64,000 nt of DNA from Cytospora piceicola (GCA_023375675.1 JALQBC010000008.1:1116001-1180000), one strand, 5' to 3'; positions 35,483 to 47,142 are shown, counted from the first letter of the stretch. A program made the numbers and translations. Notes: a model not told the origin generated them from the sequence alone.

Positions 35483-35805
35483 TACCTAGGTACTATACTT
35501 GACCAAGCACCGAAGAAGAACAATAAAAAACAGCTGGTGGCAAACTGGAATGACGGGCCCGCAAGGCATACTGCCTAGAGCATTCTTCGGTACCAAAGTA
35601 GGTATGTACGGGCGTACCAAGCACGATAGATACCTACTTGGTAGTACTGGGATCCAGAAGCTTCAGAGCCTCGATGCCCAGGAGGAAATGCCTAGGTCGG
35701 TCAGGAGCACCTGGACACAGCTGCATGTGTGCTAATGTACGTACCTAGGTAGGTCCTGCAAATCCGTATCTAGGAAAAGTACGTACCTACCTAGGTACCT
35801 AGGTA
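35483..35805. promoter_or_regulatory. Cluster of four TACCTAGGTA palindromes
   Basis: Exact copies are at 35483-35492, 35742-35751, 35788-35797 and 35796-35805; the last two overlap by two bases. Additional half-sites (CCTAGGT at about 35690, TACCTAC) lie between. This is the densest cluster in the window, about 1.0-1.3 kb upstream of the RhoGAP start codon. Confidence 0.55.
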
Positions 35806-36394
35806 GGTACCCCTTAACACCAAAGCCCTCTTGATACTACGCAATTAAGTACTGCTACAAAACATCACTCTCTATCCATTGGGCCCTCTCCTCTCCTCTC
35901 CCCTGCCCTCCTCGCATCTCAGACTCTGACCTCAACTACTTAAACGCTGTCTTAGACGCTGTTCGTCCTTGCATTCTTGTCCCTTGGTACCCTTAGTTGT
36001 GTTTCTCGTCAAGGTGCTCAGGCACGCGAGACGCTGGTGAGATGAGGTCCGCAGTGCCCACAGCAGCCCGCAACATAAGGGGGGTCCGCAGTCACTGTAC
36101 CCGCCTTTTGCCGTCGCAAATCATCGGCGCTGTTACCTGTTACTTGTTACAGGTCAGGCCTGCCAGGCCATAGTGGGCGAGCCAGGCCATGGCTAACAAG
36201 GATCGGTGATCATCATCCATCATGAGGGACCCCCTGGCTTTAGAAGGACCCACCACTGTCCCACCACTCACGCCAGAATGCCCACTTGCCAGGACTGCCC
36301 CGTGTCAGAGCACGAGCCAGGGAGATCAGCGTGGATCGATTAATTACCAGTACTGCTACGCTATTGCGACAACCCAAACACAAATACACACCTG

Positions 36395-36436
36395 CACACT
36401 CACACACTCACACACTCACACACTCACTCACACATG
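36395..36436. repeat. (CACACTCA)n microsatellite
   Basis: About four 8-bp units plus partial units, in the gene-poor region. No coding context. Confidence 0.85.
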
Positions 36437-39400
36437 CCCGGCACGCCATCATCACAGGCACGACATCCCATAGCATACGGTACGGAACTGTGCTACCCAG
36501 ACGACGTGCTAGAGTCTAGACACGTTTTTCAGTTACAAGTCCCGTCGATCAGGATATTCAATATTAGTAGACGGCCTCCAAGATGGCTCCAAGTCAGTGT
36601 CATGCCGCCAGAGACATCAAATCAATCATCGGACAACGCGACGCGGCCAACAATACACGCTTGTGCTTACCCACTGCAGTCAATTGCGTAGTACCCTTAT
36701 TGCTCCAAGGTGGCCTGCACACTGGCCAACGCTGGCCACCACTGTTCAGCTCATCCCTTATTATTTTTTTGGTCATTGTCGCCGTCATAAATTCGGAGAC
36801 GATGGTGGACGTGCTGAACGTAGCACATACGGAAATGGCCTGTTCGGAGCAATTCAGGCTGGTGGAGTCTCCTTTAATTCTATCCCCAAAACGAGACCTG
36901 GCTCCGTCCTTTTCGCAAAGCTCACCAGACTCCACCGAACATTGCGATGATCAATAAACTTATCCATTGAATGTTCGAAAGCTCGAGCAACTCTTTGTGA
37001 TCATCGCAGCTCCGAGGCCATTCGGGACAATGCGACTGCCCTACACTTGTCCGACTTGTCTCAACCTCGATCACCACCATACAAGACTTGGCCCGGCCCG
37101 GGCTGGCCAGCCCATGGACTCATCCATCCGTCGCCGAGCACTCACCAATATACACTATACACTGAAATAGGCTCACGTCAAAGCTCCTGATGGCGTGCAG
37201 CACGTCCAGCATGAACCAATGGGCATCCCACCATAACGGGCAAATCTACGTATCCGCTTTTCCCGGTGGATGCGTGTCCTACTGCGTCTCCGTACGTGGC
37301 AGTCAGTATGGGGGATCCTCTTCGCCCGCAACGGTGACGCGCAACACTGGCCCAGATACCTGCTTCTTACTACAACGGAGAACGGGCGTTTTGCCTACCG
37401 GCAGATCCAATTTGCACGCTTCATGCAGGAGGTTGGTGTCGTTGGCTGCAGGTACCGTGCGCTCAACCGAGAAAATAACCTTGATCTCTCAGGCGATGTT
37501 GGCTATTAGTCTCCGATACGACTTTGCCCGAATGGCCATTTACCCCAGAAAGCCATCTCGTTAGGGAGCACTGATTATGGACCGCCGAGTTCCAATTGAG
37601 CCAAACTACCTTTCGGCAGATGCAACGGCTTTGCCAGATCTCGAGTTGTACAGCAGCAAGCCACAGCCACTGTTCACGGACAGCCCATCTGAATCCTTCA
37701 CATTACATATATATCTACGTACTGTTAGTACCACCATGGTTCATGGCTGGAACTGATGTGCCAGGCACTGTAACCGTGAACAAGCTTTTTCGAATGACAC
37801 CCGATGTTTCGACCTCGGTATCGCCAATATCAAATGTCTCTCTTGCCGTAACTGGCATGCATCAAATCCATCTCATCTCACTTGAAACATGTCAAACCAA
37901 GTTCGGGAGCGGACGGGAAAAGGAACTAGTGTGAAAAGAACCGCCGATGATCTCTCATTACTAAGTTAATTGGGGTCCTTTGACTGCAGCAGGCATGCTA
38001 GGGTGCTCAACCACGAGTGATACCACGACTGGCCCTCATTGCTTGTAGAAGCGCTTATGGATACTCTAGCAGCATCCCTTCGGTTTTCGCCTCGCCATCC
38101 GCAAAGCATCATCCACGACATCCACGACTTGGCGAGGCACACCAAGATCGGAGCGCCCACATTTGTTGATTAACGATCAGACGACGAATTCAGAAGATCT
38201 GGTAATGCACCCACCGCAGAGCAAGACACCAAAGCCTGCTGACGACGCCACTTTGTGGAAAACCACCAGCCGGATACAGGAAATTACAAATGCGACTCTG
38301 GAACCTGGCTCAGATACCAATTTACCGCCAGGAGCCGAAGAGAAACCTCCCGAATCTAGATTGGCACTCTATTTTCCGGCAGATCGCGGGGAGTCGTCCT
38401 ATACCTCCTGCCATTCTCGCACACTCGGTGAGCCCCTTCGACGCAGCCCCCTTTTTTTTATCCTTGGCCTCTATACGTCAACGATGCCAGATCTCCCCGG
38501 AACGCCTTACCACACAAAAGCAAAAGCAGAAGGCTTGGTTCCTGAGAGTCCTTCTGGTGGCCTTGCCAATCGGACTACTCCAATGCACCCAGTTCGTGTG
38601 GCTTGACGCCAGAACCGTCTAAACCGGACCGAAACAATATCTACAATCAGCAGCTGGGTGACCGGACATTCTGGCCGATGATAGGGCTTCACACCAGAAT
38701 CTTCGTAGACCGCATACTATACATTTCTTGAGCCTCAAGGCTGACCAATGATCCGGTGCCTTTATACTGTTGTTGACAGCAGCGGTGTGACAGCATGCCT
38801 GCCACTTCTGCTTACTAGTTACGTCGCGAACCACACACTATGTGTCGTGAACTATAGTCCGCGGAAAAATAACAACATGGCGGCCCCTCGTCGGCGTTTC
38901 AACACCGGATGAAAGACAGCATTGCTGAAGTACGGCATCCACTGGGCTCTGCTCACTTCGGAGGAGTTCTTGTCCTCGTGACTTTTGTCCAAGTGCGAGT
39001 TTCCACGCATAGGGTGTGATTTGCTGGGTACAATTTTCTTGAGCACGGTTTGACCCCGTAATCCAGAAAGCTCTTTGCATCCACCCTTGTCGGATTCATC
39101 GAAGTAGTCTCAGTCAAAGGTACGCCGATATTGTTCAAAGTATCACAACTGATGGACTACGCCCCCCCCCCCCGGTACTGGCCAGGGTTTTCAACCCTCA
39201 CTGGTTCCACTGCTAAACAGAGGATGAGCTGCCTGTTTTGTCCAACGAACATTGCAACCTCGCCAATTCTCAAGACGACGACAAAATTACCATCCTGAAT
39301 ATGTGACACATCATCATAATGCCTACTATATCTGCAACTGCAAAAAATACCCATATCTCGGTGAGGCGCCGAGGCTGTTAGGCGAGTAGCACGCGTTTCG

Positions 39401-42067
39401 AGACGGTAGAACGATCCGAAACATCTGGGCTCGGAGATCCATGGCCAATCGGGCCAACGCCCAACCCGGCCTGTCACTTGGTTCCCGGCGCCAAGGCGAG
39501 GCTCAACACGGCAGCCAGCGGTCGACGACTTGAGTTCCCCCCACTGCACATTCGTTTTGGGAGACCAAAGCCTTCCTTGTCTGGAGCCGCGCGGTGGATA
39601 GATCGCCAATGCGGGTCAGTACCCGCGGATCGGCCTTCTGATGTTGGTACTCCGGGCTTCTCCATGCGAGCGACGTTTTCAGCTACGTTTGGCCCCTTCA
39701 TGCCTAGGCGAGAAGGCGAGGTGTTGCAGCGACGCCTCCCCCAGGCCTGCCAAGTGTCGCAGCTCCTAAATAAACATGGTCATGATGTGGGGAGGCTATA
39801 CAACGGTGCTGCTTCAATGTCGTCTTCGTGGCGTCTTTATTCACACAGCACATTCAGCGTTTGGGATTTTGGGGCTTGTCTTGCAAGAGCCCAAGACGTA
39901 GCGGGCTGCGTGGGTACCAGTTGCTCAGAGCCGGTGGGCACGCCAGCGCGGACTGTGTCTTTTCCCTCGAGGCTTTCGTCTCAACCAAACCCCCAACCCC
40001 CAAGCTCTCCCAATCAAATTTCCTTTGTCTTCTTCACTTCTTTCGTTTTCGTTGAATCCGACGTTTTGATATCACGGTCATGGGTTCAAATTCACAGAAG
40101 GGGGGGGGGCAGCCATTGTAAGTGCCTCCTCGCGGCTCGTGGCTTGTGAGAAAACAACGACAGGGGGGGAATGTATCATACCGTTCGGCAATGAACAGAC
40201 CAGGCATGCACATATTACATATCACTTTCGTTGGGGCTCGCGAGAATCTGATAAGACACGTCTGGTGAGCGTCTTGATTTCATGTCTTCAATGGCCTATG
40301 GACAAAAGCAGCAGCAACAGCTACAAAGACACGCCGGCGACCAAATAAAGTCGGGCTGATAAGATGAGAAAACGAATCTTGTTTCATCAACCGAACACCC
40401 GTCATTTTGTCAGCTTCAACACCTCGACGCCTCGTTATGCTTCTGGTGCAAGGAGCCATGGAGCATGGGGCGGAAGACCCCAGAGCGGACAGGCCGCTCG
40501 GACGTCCAAGTGGATGATCAAGTGCGTCATTACGGATATCATGGCTTTGGATTACTGAGGCAGGCGAGATGATGTGCACCTGACAGCTCGTTAGATTTTC
40601 CTCGGGCGATAGGCGCCCATCAAGATCAATGTCGTGCTCGACGATCGAAATCTGGGGAGCAGATCCGTTCGTTCTTCTGTCATGGACATTCAGGGTCCTT
40701 GGGGTGTCGATCTTGGATCTAAAACACATGAGGCCATTGGTGAGCCAAACGGCGATCGCCGTGGAGATGGCTGGCCGGAACGAGGTCGCCGGCCTGACCG
40801 GTCGGACAAGCTGCCCGATGCTTCGGGCCCGGGCCACTGGCACGGGCCTGCGTCGTTTCCCGGAACTGGAGCTCTGGGGAAGGTATCACGGTCTACAGTG
40901 CAAGCGACTGTCTCTCAAAAACCGAAGGCTGTAGTCTTTAGCGATGTTTAGGCCTGTCTGGGACGTGTTTCAGCATAGGGGGCAGAGCTGGATGGCTCAA
41001 TGCGCAACAGAGGTCTGTGCTAAGTGGCGTGAAGAACTGTCCAGCGATGGCTATTTGGGCGTATACTTGGTGGCCAGCTGGCGTTGGCTTCATCCCATGA
41101 GATTCAACAGTGACGAAGGTGTTATCTTGTGCAGTGGTTGTCTTGGGATTGGGTGCGACATCGCGTAGTCGCAACGTACCGACATTATGTTTACGTAAAG
41201 AACCCGCTGAGCCAGAGGGCGAGGTAGTTCCTTACGGGAAGACCACTGTAATATTGGAAGAGAACTATGTTCATTATCCTGTGTTGTGATGCAATTATGT
41301 GAAGCCCCTTTTGAAACGTCCAAAACTCGTCGACCTCCACTTTCCCTCTTGTTCCTTCATACCTGTTCCTTGGTGTACTCCAAGTACATGGCTTAATTCG
41401 CGGTCGTTGTTGCATCGTTGATGAAGGACTTTTCGGCCAGGCGGAGAAAAGTCCCCGATAGCAATTGCCTAAGTACCAACAATAACCGTGAAAGATTCAG
41501 CAGTGCGATTATCTTGACATATAAATATACCTGATCCTCCTTTCCTAACTTTATGCTGTCTTATTTTCGCGAAAAAAGGTGTGCCCTAACAGGGTAGTCG
41601 ACCTTATATATCAACAACCCTCGCGAAACAAGAAGAAGAACAAAGAGGGAAAAGAAGACAATATAAGACCGAAGAGGACGACAGATACTCACAGAAAACG
41701 TGACGAGATTCGCCAACAGGGTTTCCTAGCACGGTAGACACGACAACGCCAACCCCAAGGAACGCTCGCTTTGTTAAACTTTGTCGACCATAGTAAATGG
41801 CCGAAAATTGAACCACAATGATTCATCCGTAACAGTTATACACCGGGCCTGGAGCTCTCAGCACTACGCAGACCACCTACCTTACTATACCGACGAAATT
41901 CACAATTCCGGGATATAGCCATCAAACGAGCTATTATAGTTCACGGCTACATACTTAAGTACGCACCAAGGGCCCTAAACAATCAATTATACCCAGAAGC
42001 AACTTGACGATCGAGTGCAGTGGTGTATGGAAGGAAAGATGGCACCATTGAACAACTGGCTGAAAAA

Positions 42068-42585
42068 ATCTTCAGTGACGAGACCTGGGTCAAGGGAATC
42101 TCGCCATATCGTCAGTAGCTGACGATCCACGAGACAGGGAACCATCCGGACAACTTTGCCCCCTATAGGAATACGTTCTCGGGACTAGATAGTCTGGGGC
42201 AGTTTCTATGGAGGAACAAAGAGTTCCTGTTTGTTCTGAGAGGAAATTTCTGCCCGTGAAGTTATCACGGTCCACGGTAAGGAAGAGAAGGAATGGAGGT
42301 TCGTGAACAGCCGAGAACATTCCCAGAAGATCCTTACCAAAGTTCGTGACTATTTGGAAGACCTTGACGACGATTTCGGAGACTTTGACAATTCCAATAG
42401 CACAATTCCTCGATCCACGGGTTAAAAGAGACGAGAGAATGGATGGAACAAAATGGCCTTCTGGAGAGGACGATTTGGTGGCTAGCAAAGAGCCCTGGCC
42501 TCAACCCGATCGAGACTATATGGCGCTAGATGAAGGAATATATCTCGAGAAACACCCTATATCTGTTCTGAGAGAAAGGCTCTGA
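42068..42585 (+). pseudogene. Degraded Tc1/mariner-like transposase (DDE catalytic part)
   Basis: Family motifs of the Tc1/mariner catalytic core appear in order but in shifting frames. IFSDETWVKG (first catalytic Asp at 42077-42079) is followed by DNFAPYRNTFSG, then, one frame on, IVWGSFYGGTKSSCLF. Then come remnants of the QDN..IH segment, and finally SPGLNPIETIWR at 42491-42526, the hallmark C-terminal motif. In-frame stops and at least two frameshifts break it. Several stops are one transition away from Trp or Gln codons, as repeat-induced point mutation would leave. The N-terminal DNA-binding half and clear terminal inverted repeats are not visible, so the element is dead and truncated or diverged at the ends. 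Confidence 0.75.
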
Positions 42586-42715
42586 ATTTTTCATGGTCAA
42601 CGGTAAGCAAGGAAGGCAATACAGTTTCATGAACTCGAGGAAATAAACGTTGCGAGAAGATCTTTACCAAAGTTCGTGAATACTTAGAAGAACTGGACGA
42701 CGATTTCAACGATCG
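42231..42715 (+). repeat. Diverged direct repeat of about 150 bp inside and after the transposase relic
   Basis: Segment 42231-42385 resembles 42563-42715. Both begin TGTTCTGAGAG, share CACGGTAAG/AACGGTAAG, and share CTTACCAAAGTTCGTGA before ending near GACGACGATTTC. The offset is about 331 bases. The first copy lies within the transposase, between its second and third motif blocks; the second lies just beyond its C-terminal motif. Confidence 0.7.
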
Positions 42716-43665
42716 CTATAAATATTCAACAAGGTACCTACGCAGATCATCCTGGCTTCGTCTACTGCACGGGCACAGCCCCGAGCAGGCACAGGAGGAC
42801 AACCACTAGGACGATGCCGAAGCATAACAACCGATGGACGAAATGAGACAACCGGCGCGGACGAAGTAGGACGGGAAACCATACGCAGGAGCCCAATGGA
42901 TCCAAACAGTCATTACACTACAATATGCACCGGCGCAGATGGGAACGATGCACCGACTGGGCCATAGCCCTGGATGAACTTACTGGCAGACCTGGGATGA
43001 GTTCTTCACACGCGTAAGCTTTGACTCACACCAGGTATATGGGGGGTATGGAGAGAGGGGGGGGGCAATGCCATCATCTTCCTCGACAGATGATCAGGTA
43101 CTAGATCCTTTCACACAGACGGTCTTCATTCTTGGTATACAGGTTCCTGTTGTTATAGCTGAGAACTGTTCTTCCGTCTCGAGGGTGAAGGCGATGAAAC
43201 GGTCTGGGACACGCGAAGTTAGAGAAGAAAGAAAACAAAGATTGAAAGTCTGGCAGTTGCATCTGTCATGTTCATTACCATCCCAATTCTAGTTATGAGG
43301 CATCACAAAGAGTCGCAGCCGAACATTCTCTTCGTACAACACCCGGAATACGTGGTGAACTCAGGAAGAAGACCGTGAAAACGGATAAGTTCTTGATTTG
43401 ACCCCTGAGGACTGCCAGAACACCTCGCTATTGACCCGTCCGAGACGAGCCGGTGACCGCAAAGTAGGAACCGTACTCCAAAAATCCATAAGAAATGGCT
43501 CAATCCCCAATGTTAGACCTTCGCGGTTCACAATCTCATAGTATGTCCCGGTACCCCCCAGTCATTAACCCCAATCAGCCAGCCAGCCAACGTAGCCCAA
43601 GGAAAGAAGAAACGGACACAGAAGCTTCCCTAAAGGATAACGAAAGAAAAAGATTACCCCTTGCC
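42716..43665. other. Unassigned sequence between the transposase relic and the Pro/His-rich gene
   Basis: About 950 bases with short broken frames, one of which continues from the second repeat copy to about 42817. It may be more transposon debris. The 3' part holds the presumed 3' UTR of the next gene. Confidence 0.35.
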
Positions 43666-44646
43666 TCAGCGGTAATAGTACTCCTGATTCCTCCTCCGGT
43701 CCTCAATGACAATCCTCTCCCTAGCCCTATCTTCCTCATACCTCCTCGGCGAGGAGTGGTGTGACGGAGGCGCCGGGAGGTACTTCCTCACCGGCGGGCC
43801 CTCGACATAGCGGTACGTCTCGAACTCGGTCCTCGCGGGGGAGGGCATGGGGATCATCCTCTCCCTCTCCCGCTCGATGATGACCTCCCGTTCATCCCGT
43901 TCATCCGAGTAGTGGCGGCTTCGGCTCCGACTCCGGCTGTGGCTGTGGCTGTGGTGGCTACGACTGTGGCTATGGCTGTGACCATGGCTATGACCGTGAC
44001 CGTGACCGTTACCATGCCCGTGGCCGTGGCTGTGGCCGTGTCCATGACCATGTCCATGGCTGTGGCCGTGGCCGTGGCTGTGGCTGTGATGCTTCGATGA
44101 CCTGGATGATGACGAGCTGGACGAAGAAGACTTTGATGACCTCTCGGAGGGGTCAACATCAACAGCGATGACCTCGATTTCGTCCAGAGGTGGAGGGGAG
44201 GACGGCGACGGAGGGAGCTGCATGAATGGAGGTGGCTGGTGCATGAATGGAGGGGGTGGCGGCTGGTGCATGATTGGAGGAGGCGGCGGCGGCTGATACA
44301 CGACTGGGGGAGGCGGCGGTGGCTCATGGAAAACCGGAGGCGGCGGTGGTGGAGGGGGGAGTTCCATAGGTGGTGGCGGCGGTCTCATGACGACAGGCGC
44401 TGGAGGCGGCGACGGTGGTGATAGCGGCGCTGGAACAACCGTGGTGACCCTCCTGCGGATGGTCACGCTGCCGGGGGTAGGTGGTTCAAGGTAGACCACC
44501 TTCTTCCTGTATCTCTTCTCCCTTACAGGCACTATAAAACATTGAGTCAGCGAACTTAATCTTTGACAATAGACGAGATTTATCAGGCCAGGGCAGGTCT
44601 GGTGTTGGGGTGGAAAGCTACCCATGATTGGCACGTAGAAGTACAT
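43666..44646 (-). CDS. Proline-, serine- and histidine-rich protein of unknown function
   Basis: Two exons (44646-44622 and 44531-43666) with a 90-base intron (GTAGCT, branch CTGAC, acceptor TATAG) give 296 residues. The start MYFYVPIM joins PVREKRYRKKVVYLEPPTPG. Residues 43-122 are polyproline blocks (runs of 5-8 Pro spaced by Val, Met, His and Gln). An acidic step (LDEIEVIAVDVD) and a Ser run (141-154) follow. Next are about 55 residues of HGH and HSH repeats (156-210), an Arg-Ser stretch, and a charged tail ending EYYYR. Without the intron the frame is also open to the same ATG, so the splice is a preference based on the short, sensible join. His-Gly repeats can bind Zn, Ni or Cu ions, and polyproline can bind SH3, WW or profilin; both are inferences. 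No signal peptide is visible. A TATATATA lies upstream at about 44924-44934. Confidence 0.6.
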   Translation of the reverse strand: MYFYVPIMGSFPPQHQTCPGLINLVYCQRLSSLTQCFIVPVREKRYRKKVVYLEPPTPGSVTIRRRVTTVVPAPLSPPSPPPAPVVMRPPPPPMELPPPPPPPPVFHEPPPPPPVVYQPPPPPPIMHQPPPPPFMHQPPPFMQLPPSPSSPPPLDEIEVIAVDVDPSERSSKSSSSSSSSSRSSKHHSHSHGHGHSHGHGHGHGHSHGHGHGNGHGHGHSHGHSHSHSRSHHSHSHSRSRSRSRHYSDERDEREVIIERERERMIPMPSPARTEFETYRYVEGPPVRKYLPAPPSHHSSPRRYEEDRARERIVIEDRRRNQEYYYR

Positions 44647-47142
44647 AGCGACAAATAAGAGGGGGGGGGGGGGAGGTGTGAAGAAGAGACTAATACGGAA
44701 AGTACAGAAGAAAGAATTTGGGCGCACTGACTGATGAGTAGCCCGGAAAGCTGCAGCTATTGGCGTTCAAGAAAGTCCTCGACGTCGAGAAGCAAGCAGG
44801 CGCGGGTGAGGACAGTATCGTGGTCCAACCAAGCGCGAGTAAGCGACCGACTGGAACTTCGAGAAACAGTGCAGATGAGACCTGCAAATACCCTTGATAG
44901 GGTGGGCACCCGGGTCCGACGTCGATATATATACGGACGGATCACTTGGTCTCAAGAAGATCTTATTCTACTTGGTGATGAGGGGCTCGGCAGGGCGATG
45001 TGATCTGGTGGACGCTGGTCAGGAGCTGGAGTAATCTTGGGGGCGGTGGGCCGCAGTCGAGGCTAGATGGATGAGTATGATGACGGGTTGAGAGAACGGG
45101 TGTCGACGGATTAAGATGTCTGTGTTGCTGAAAGCTTCTGAAACAAGTAAACTAAAAAAGGGTTGTGGCCGGGAGTCAAGTGGCCTAGGTTGAATATATA
45201 TATTTGTACGAAGATGGAAGAAGAGGAGCCCACCCCAGATTTACGCTTTTGTGACATGTATCATGTACCATGGAATCCACAGTCCAGACTCGTCGACATC
45301 ACCACCTCCCTGCATACTACATATGTACCTAGGTGGTTTGTCAGGGAGACGGGGAGAAGCAGATGGGCAGGTCTGCAGGCTTGGGTGGTGCATTGCAGTA
45401 GCAGCGGGGTGTCCGCCGTCGGTCCCCTTCGTAAAAATGACACAGCCCACCTGCGAGCTTTCATCAGTCTGCCCAATCTGGCCAATCTGCAGCCCGGAAC
45501 GACAATCAGTCAGTGACATATGCCGGTCTGCGTGATGCGCCACCCATCAAATTACCCTCTTTTATTTTCGGGCTTCTCAATGGCTTCGACAGGTTTGTCT
45601 TGTTCTCGACCGTCCAGCCGTCTAAAGGGACCACAGAACAGACGTGATCCAAGAGGACCACTTTGCTGATCATATGGGACCTTCTTATCGATCTGCTTCC
45701 AGACCTGCCAGATGGTCCCGCACAGGTTTTTTTTCTCCCTTCCTTTTTCTTCTTTTGTCGTCAGCCTTCCAGCCCTCCTCCACAGGACCAGAGCTGATGG
45801 AATCTCATGGGCTCGTGGTTGGGCAATGGTGAAGACGTCCTGTCAGGCGATGACGTTGGCCTGCAGACCCAGAAAACGGGACCCAGAAGCAAGGAAACCT
45901 CTTCTGGGAGGGCTGGGTCGCTTAGTCGCCGGGGGTCTTGAGTGGCTGCAGCACGGAGCAACGATGGGGCCTGCCACTCTCCCCCATGTCGAAAGGGCCC
46001 TCTCCCGGGCTCTTTCTGACCTCAGAGCCGAAGTGCATCTCGTGAGCCGTAGATTTCCTCTTTGAGGACCAGAAGAGCATGACGGCATCAAGCATGATGA
46101 TGATCAGTGCCAGATCTCTAGTTCGCTTCATGCTGTCTCGAGTATTTTGCAACTGTTGCAGCGGGCAATGGGCAGTGGTCAGATTCTTTGGGCATGAACC
46201 ATGTCTCTCCTGTGCTGTAACCGTGAGGACCCCACAGCGCTTCAAGGGAGGGTATCTAGTGTAATCTCAGTATCGAGCTGTATGATAAGCTTTGACCGGC
46301 GCCAGACAATACGGTGTCGACCCATGTTCCGTGGAACGCAAACAAGGCTGAGCCCGGATGGTTGGGCCATGTGGCATCAAAGAGCTAAAAGCTAGCTGCC
46401 TGTAGTAGCCATATAGGTACGAGTGGTAGTTGTGTGTGTTGGTCTGGTTCTCTTTATTACTACGTAAGGGCCTAAACGCCCGATAGATATTCTTACAGAA
46501 AAGTGGGGCCGAGGAGCCACCTAAACGGTGGCCCCCTATTGGCCACCACACTGCCCTTCGGGAGCACGACTCTCGGCATTTGGGCCGCGATATGGACGGA
46601 TGGACCTCATGGGCTTTATAGTCCTGCCCACCGGTCAGACTGTCGCACCCGAGGTGTAACCTGGCAGGCCTGGGAGATGCGACGACACCGGCGATCCGGG
46701 TGAGGATTCGAAAGAGACAACATCGTGGTGCCCACCGGATTATTTGTAATTCAATCTATCGAGAAGCATGCCACACCGATAGATTAAGGGTCTGAGACAA
46801 GGTTTGTTTGACGGCGATACCGCAAAGTGTCGGGCAGCTTGATGACTTGCAGAGTCCGTCGCCACCTACGGAATGAAGTCAAAACTCCACGAGTGAGGGA
46901 AACTTGGAAGGCATCATGGTCTTGTAAGCTTGGAGGTTGAAGGAGCAACTGGAGTTGGTAGGTACCGGTAGGGTTAGGGCTTGTATCGAGAAGGGTCTGG
47001 CGACTTTCAGGCAGCCATGCATTTACCGCTTTACCGCCCAGCCCTCGCTTGACCGTGGCACAACATCATCTTCAGCAGTGGTGATAAAGCACTCTAAAAG
47101 GCACTCTACTCCAACAAGTCAGAGTTGTGGAAGTCTGATGCC
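44647..47142. other. Intergenic region between the Pro/His-rich gene and the HET gene
   Basis: This is 2.5 kb without a supported gene. It has a TATA-like TATATATA at about 44924-44934 oriented for the left gene, one near-copy of the palindrome (TACCTAGGTG, 45326-45335), and a perfect 7-bp hairpin at 46527-46547. The segment 46400-46500 looks vaguely like a fungal LTR end, but I could not confirm this. Confidence 0.4.
46527..46547. other. Perfect 7-bp stem hairpin
   Basis: GGTGGCC at 46527-46533 and GGCCACC at 46541-46547 can pair around a 7-base loop (CCCTATT). There is no T-run after it and no nearby coding frame, so no function is assigned. Confidence 0.5.

Larger units (their letters stand above)
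34497..42060. other. Long gene-poor region upstream of the RhoGAP gene
   Basis: About 7.5 kb without a supported gene. The first 1.4 kb looks like the RhoGAP promoter and leader and is full of simple repeats: (GATAAT)n at 34997-35018, (AGT)n at 35107-35128, and poly-T plus CT at 35305-35327. Four exact TACCTAGGTA copies lie at 35483-35805. A (CACACTCA)n tract is at 36395-36436. From 36.5 to 41.4 kb I see only short frames without family signal; 41.4-42.0 kb is AT-rich and leads into the transposase relic. Confidence 0.4.

Noticed and set aside
38163..38606. A 147-codon plus-strand frame in the gene-poor region
   Set aside because: It lacks an ATG at the start, has no domain, and lies amid similar random frames.
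40066..40095. GGGTTCAAATTC, which resembles a tRNA B box
   Set aside because: The flanking bases cannot form a T stem or acceptor stem, and no A box lies at the right distance.
42716..42820. A gag-like acidic frame continuing from the second repeat copy
   Set aside because: Resemblance to retrotransposon gag is only vague; the segment is better explained as transposase debris.
46400..46497. Possible solo LTR beginning TGTAG and ending TTACA
   Set aside because: Terminal repeats are weak and no target-site duplication is present; no primer-binding site follows convincingly.
46965..46985. GGTAGGGTTAGGGCT, which resembles the telomere repeat TTAGGG
   Set aside because: Only about two units; no array, so no evidence for an interstitial telomere.
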